Part shown: positions 63,743 through 64,000 of the stretch, in pieces | Numbering within the stretch: position 1 is the first letter of the stretch | Layout of the letters: each line of letters opens with the position of its first letter | Notes under the pieces: generated by a model | What the model saw: the letters and a program-made list of their open reading frames with translations, nothing else | Database searches by the model: none | What the model was told of the DNA's origin: nothing | Program-made: the position numbers and the translations under genes | From: an uncultured Clostridia bacterium | GTDB lineage: Bacteria; Bacillota; Clostridia; UBA1381 | Length of the DNA stretch: 64,000 nucleotides | Assembly (NCBI GenBank): GCA_934489015.1 | Contig: CAKSSN010000013.1 | Span: 15,305-79,304 of the forward strand | Reading direction: 5' to 3'

Positions 63743-63925
63743 AAGTAAAAAATAAAATGATTAAACCTGCTTCGGGTTAAAAATGATATAAAAATAAAAT
63801 ATTCGACCTTTTATACAAAATAATTAGAAAGTATTACTTTTTAAAGAAATATATGCTATAATTTTATATAGTATTAATGAGTAGGAAATAAAATTTATGA
63901 CGCGCTTAAACGGACGAAAAAAATT
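63743..63925 (+). repeat. Promoter-leader repeat, copy 2
   Basis: These bases match the region upstream of the LRR gene (34015-34197, other strand) with few differences. They include TTACTT, 17 bases, TATAAT and a conserved ATG at 63898, followed by TTAAACGGACGAAAAAAAT. The coding part that should follow is replaced by different sequence from 63928. Confidence 0.75.
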
Positions 63926-63927
63926 TA

Positions 63928-64000
63928 GGCTCTTTGTCAATTGTTGGGGTGTAAGTTCTCCCATATGCAAAAATTGAGCGACAATAATTTGTGTATTTTG
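63928..64000. mobile_element. Possible end of an insertion sequence (ISL3-like terminus), cut by the window edge
   Basis: Immediately after the repeat ends, GGCTCTTTGTCAATTGTTGGGGTG begins a new AT-rich stretch. Ends of ISL3-family elements commonly look like this. Only 73 bases are visible, so neither the transposase nor the other end can be checked. Confidence 0.3.

Noticed and set aside
1..64000. CRISPR arrays
   Set aside because: No run of regularly spaced short repeats is visible on either strand, and no cas-like genes occur.

Overview
The window looks like the chromosome of an anaerobic, spore-forming member of the Clostridia. The evidence is a cotJABC spore-coat operon, S-layer homology (SLH) proteins, cohesin and dockerin modules, an OLE RNA next to oapA, dxs and tlyA, and frequent TTG starts after good ribosome binding sites. 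I cannot name the species; gut Clostridia rich in SLH and dockerin proteins are the best match.

Positions 1-18460 are visibly AT-richer than what follows. A long leftward gene set holds a carbohydrate ABC transporter of the Lpl/Ytc type (two permeases and a lipoprotein), a membrane-bound AraC regulator, two SLH proteins and the start of a secreted protein. To its right are an IS relic, a second AraC regulator, a Gfo/Idh/MocA oxidoreductase and a DMT transporter. Next come a sigma-region-4 protein, a small ORF and a large serine recombinase. The recombinase abuts a break inside cotJC: cotJA, cotJB and the first 62 codons of cotJC lie to its right, and the rest of cotJC is not in the window. 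This looks like a large skin-like element inserted in a sporulation gene.

Positions 19-36 kb are mainly leftward genes: a TetR/methyltransferase pair, a chloramphenicol-acetyltransferase-like enzyme, a GyrI-like protein, an SLH-linked M13 peptidase with a TetR gene, coaX, a nitroreductase, an SCP2-like protein with a Lys/Ala tail, methyltransferases, a membrane glycosyltransferase-like protein, ychF, cell-surface proteins, tRNA-Leu(UAA), and a panE-like gene broken by one in-frame stop.

Positions 36.6-47 kb hold a cohesin/dockerin/SLH surface-protein cluster. A cohesin-like SLH anchor, two leucine-rich-repeat proteins with dockerins and a small cohesin-like protein are transcribed leftward. 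A 1324-residue subtilisin-type protease with its own dockerin is transcribed divergently. The two promoters face outward, each with a dyad at its start site. No glycoside hydrolase is encoded, so this resembles a small proteolytic or adhesive cousin of a cellulosome. An AgrA/AgrC-like two-component pair follows.

Positions 50-63 kb are rightward housekeeping genes: a sodium symporter, an rRNA pseudouridine synthase, proC, a TIM-barrel isomerase, potABCD, OLE RNA with oapA, dxs, tlyA and ispE. The last 0.8 kb holds an ISL3-family transposase relic, a second copy of the promoter region found at 34.1 kb, and what may be the end of an insertion sequence.
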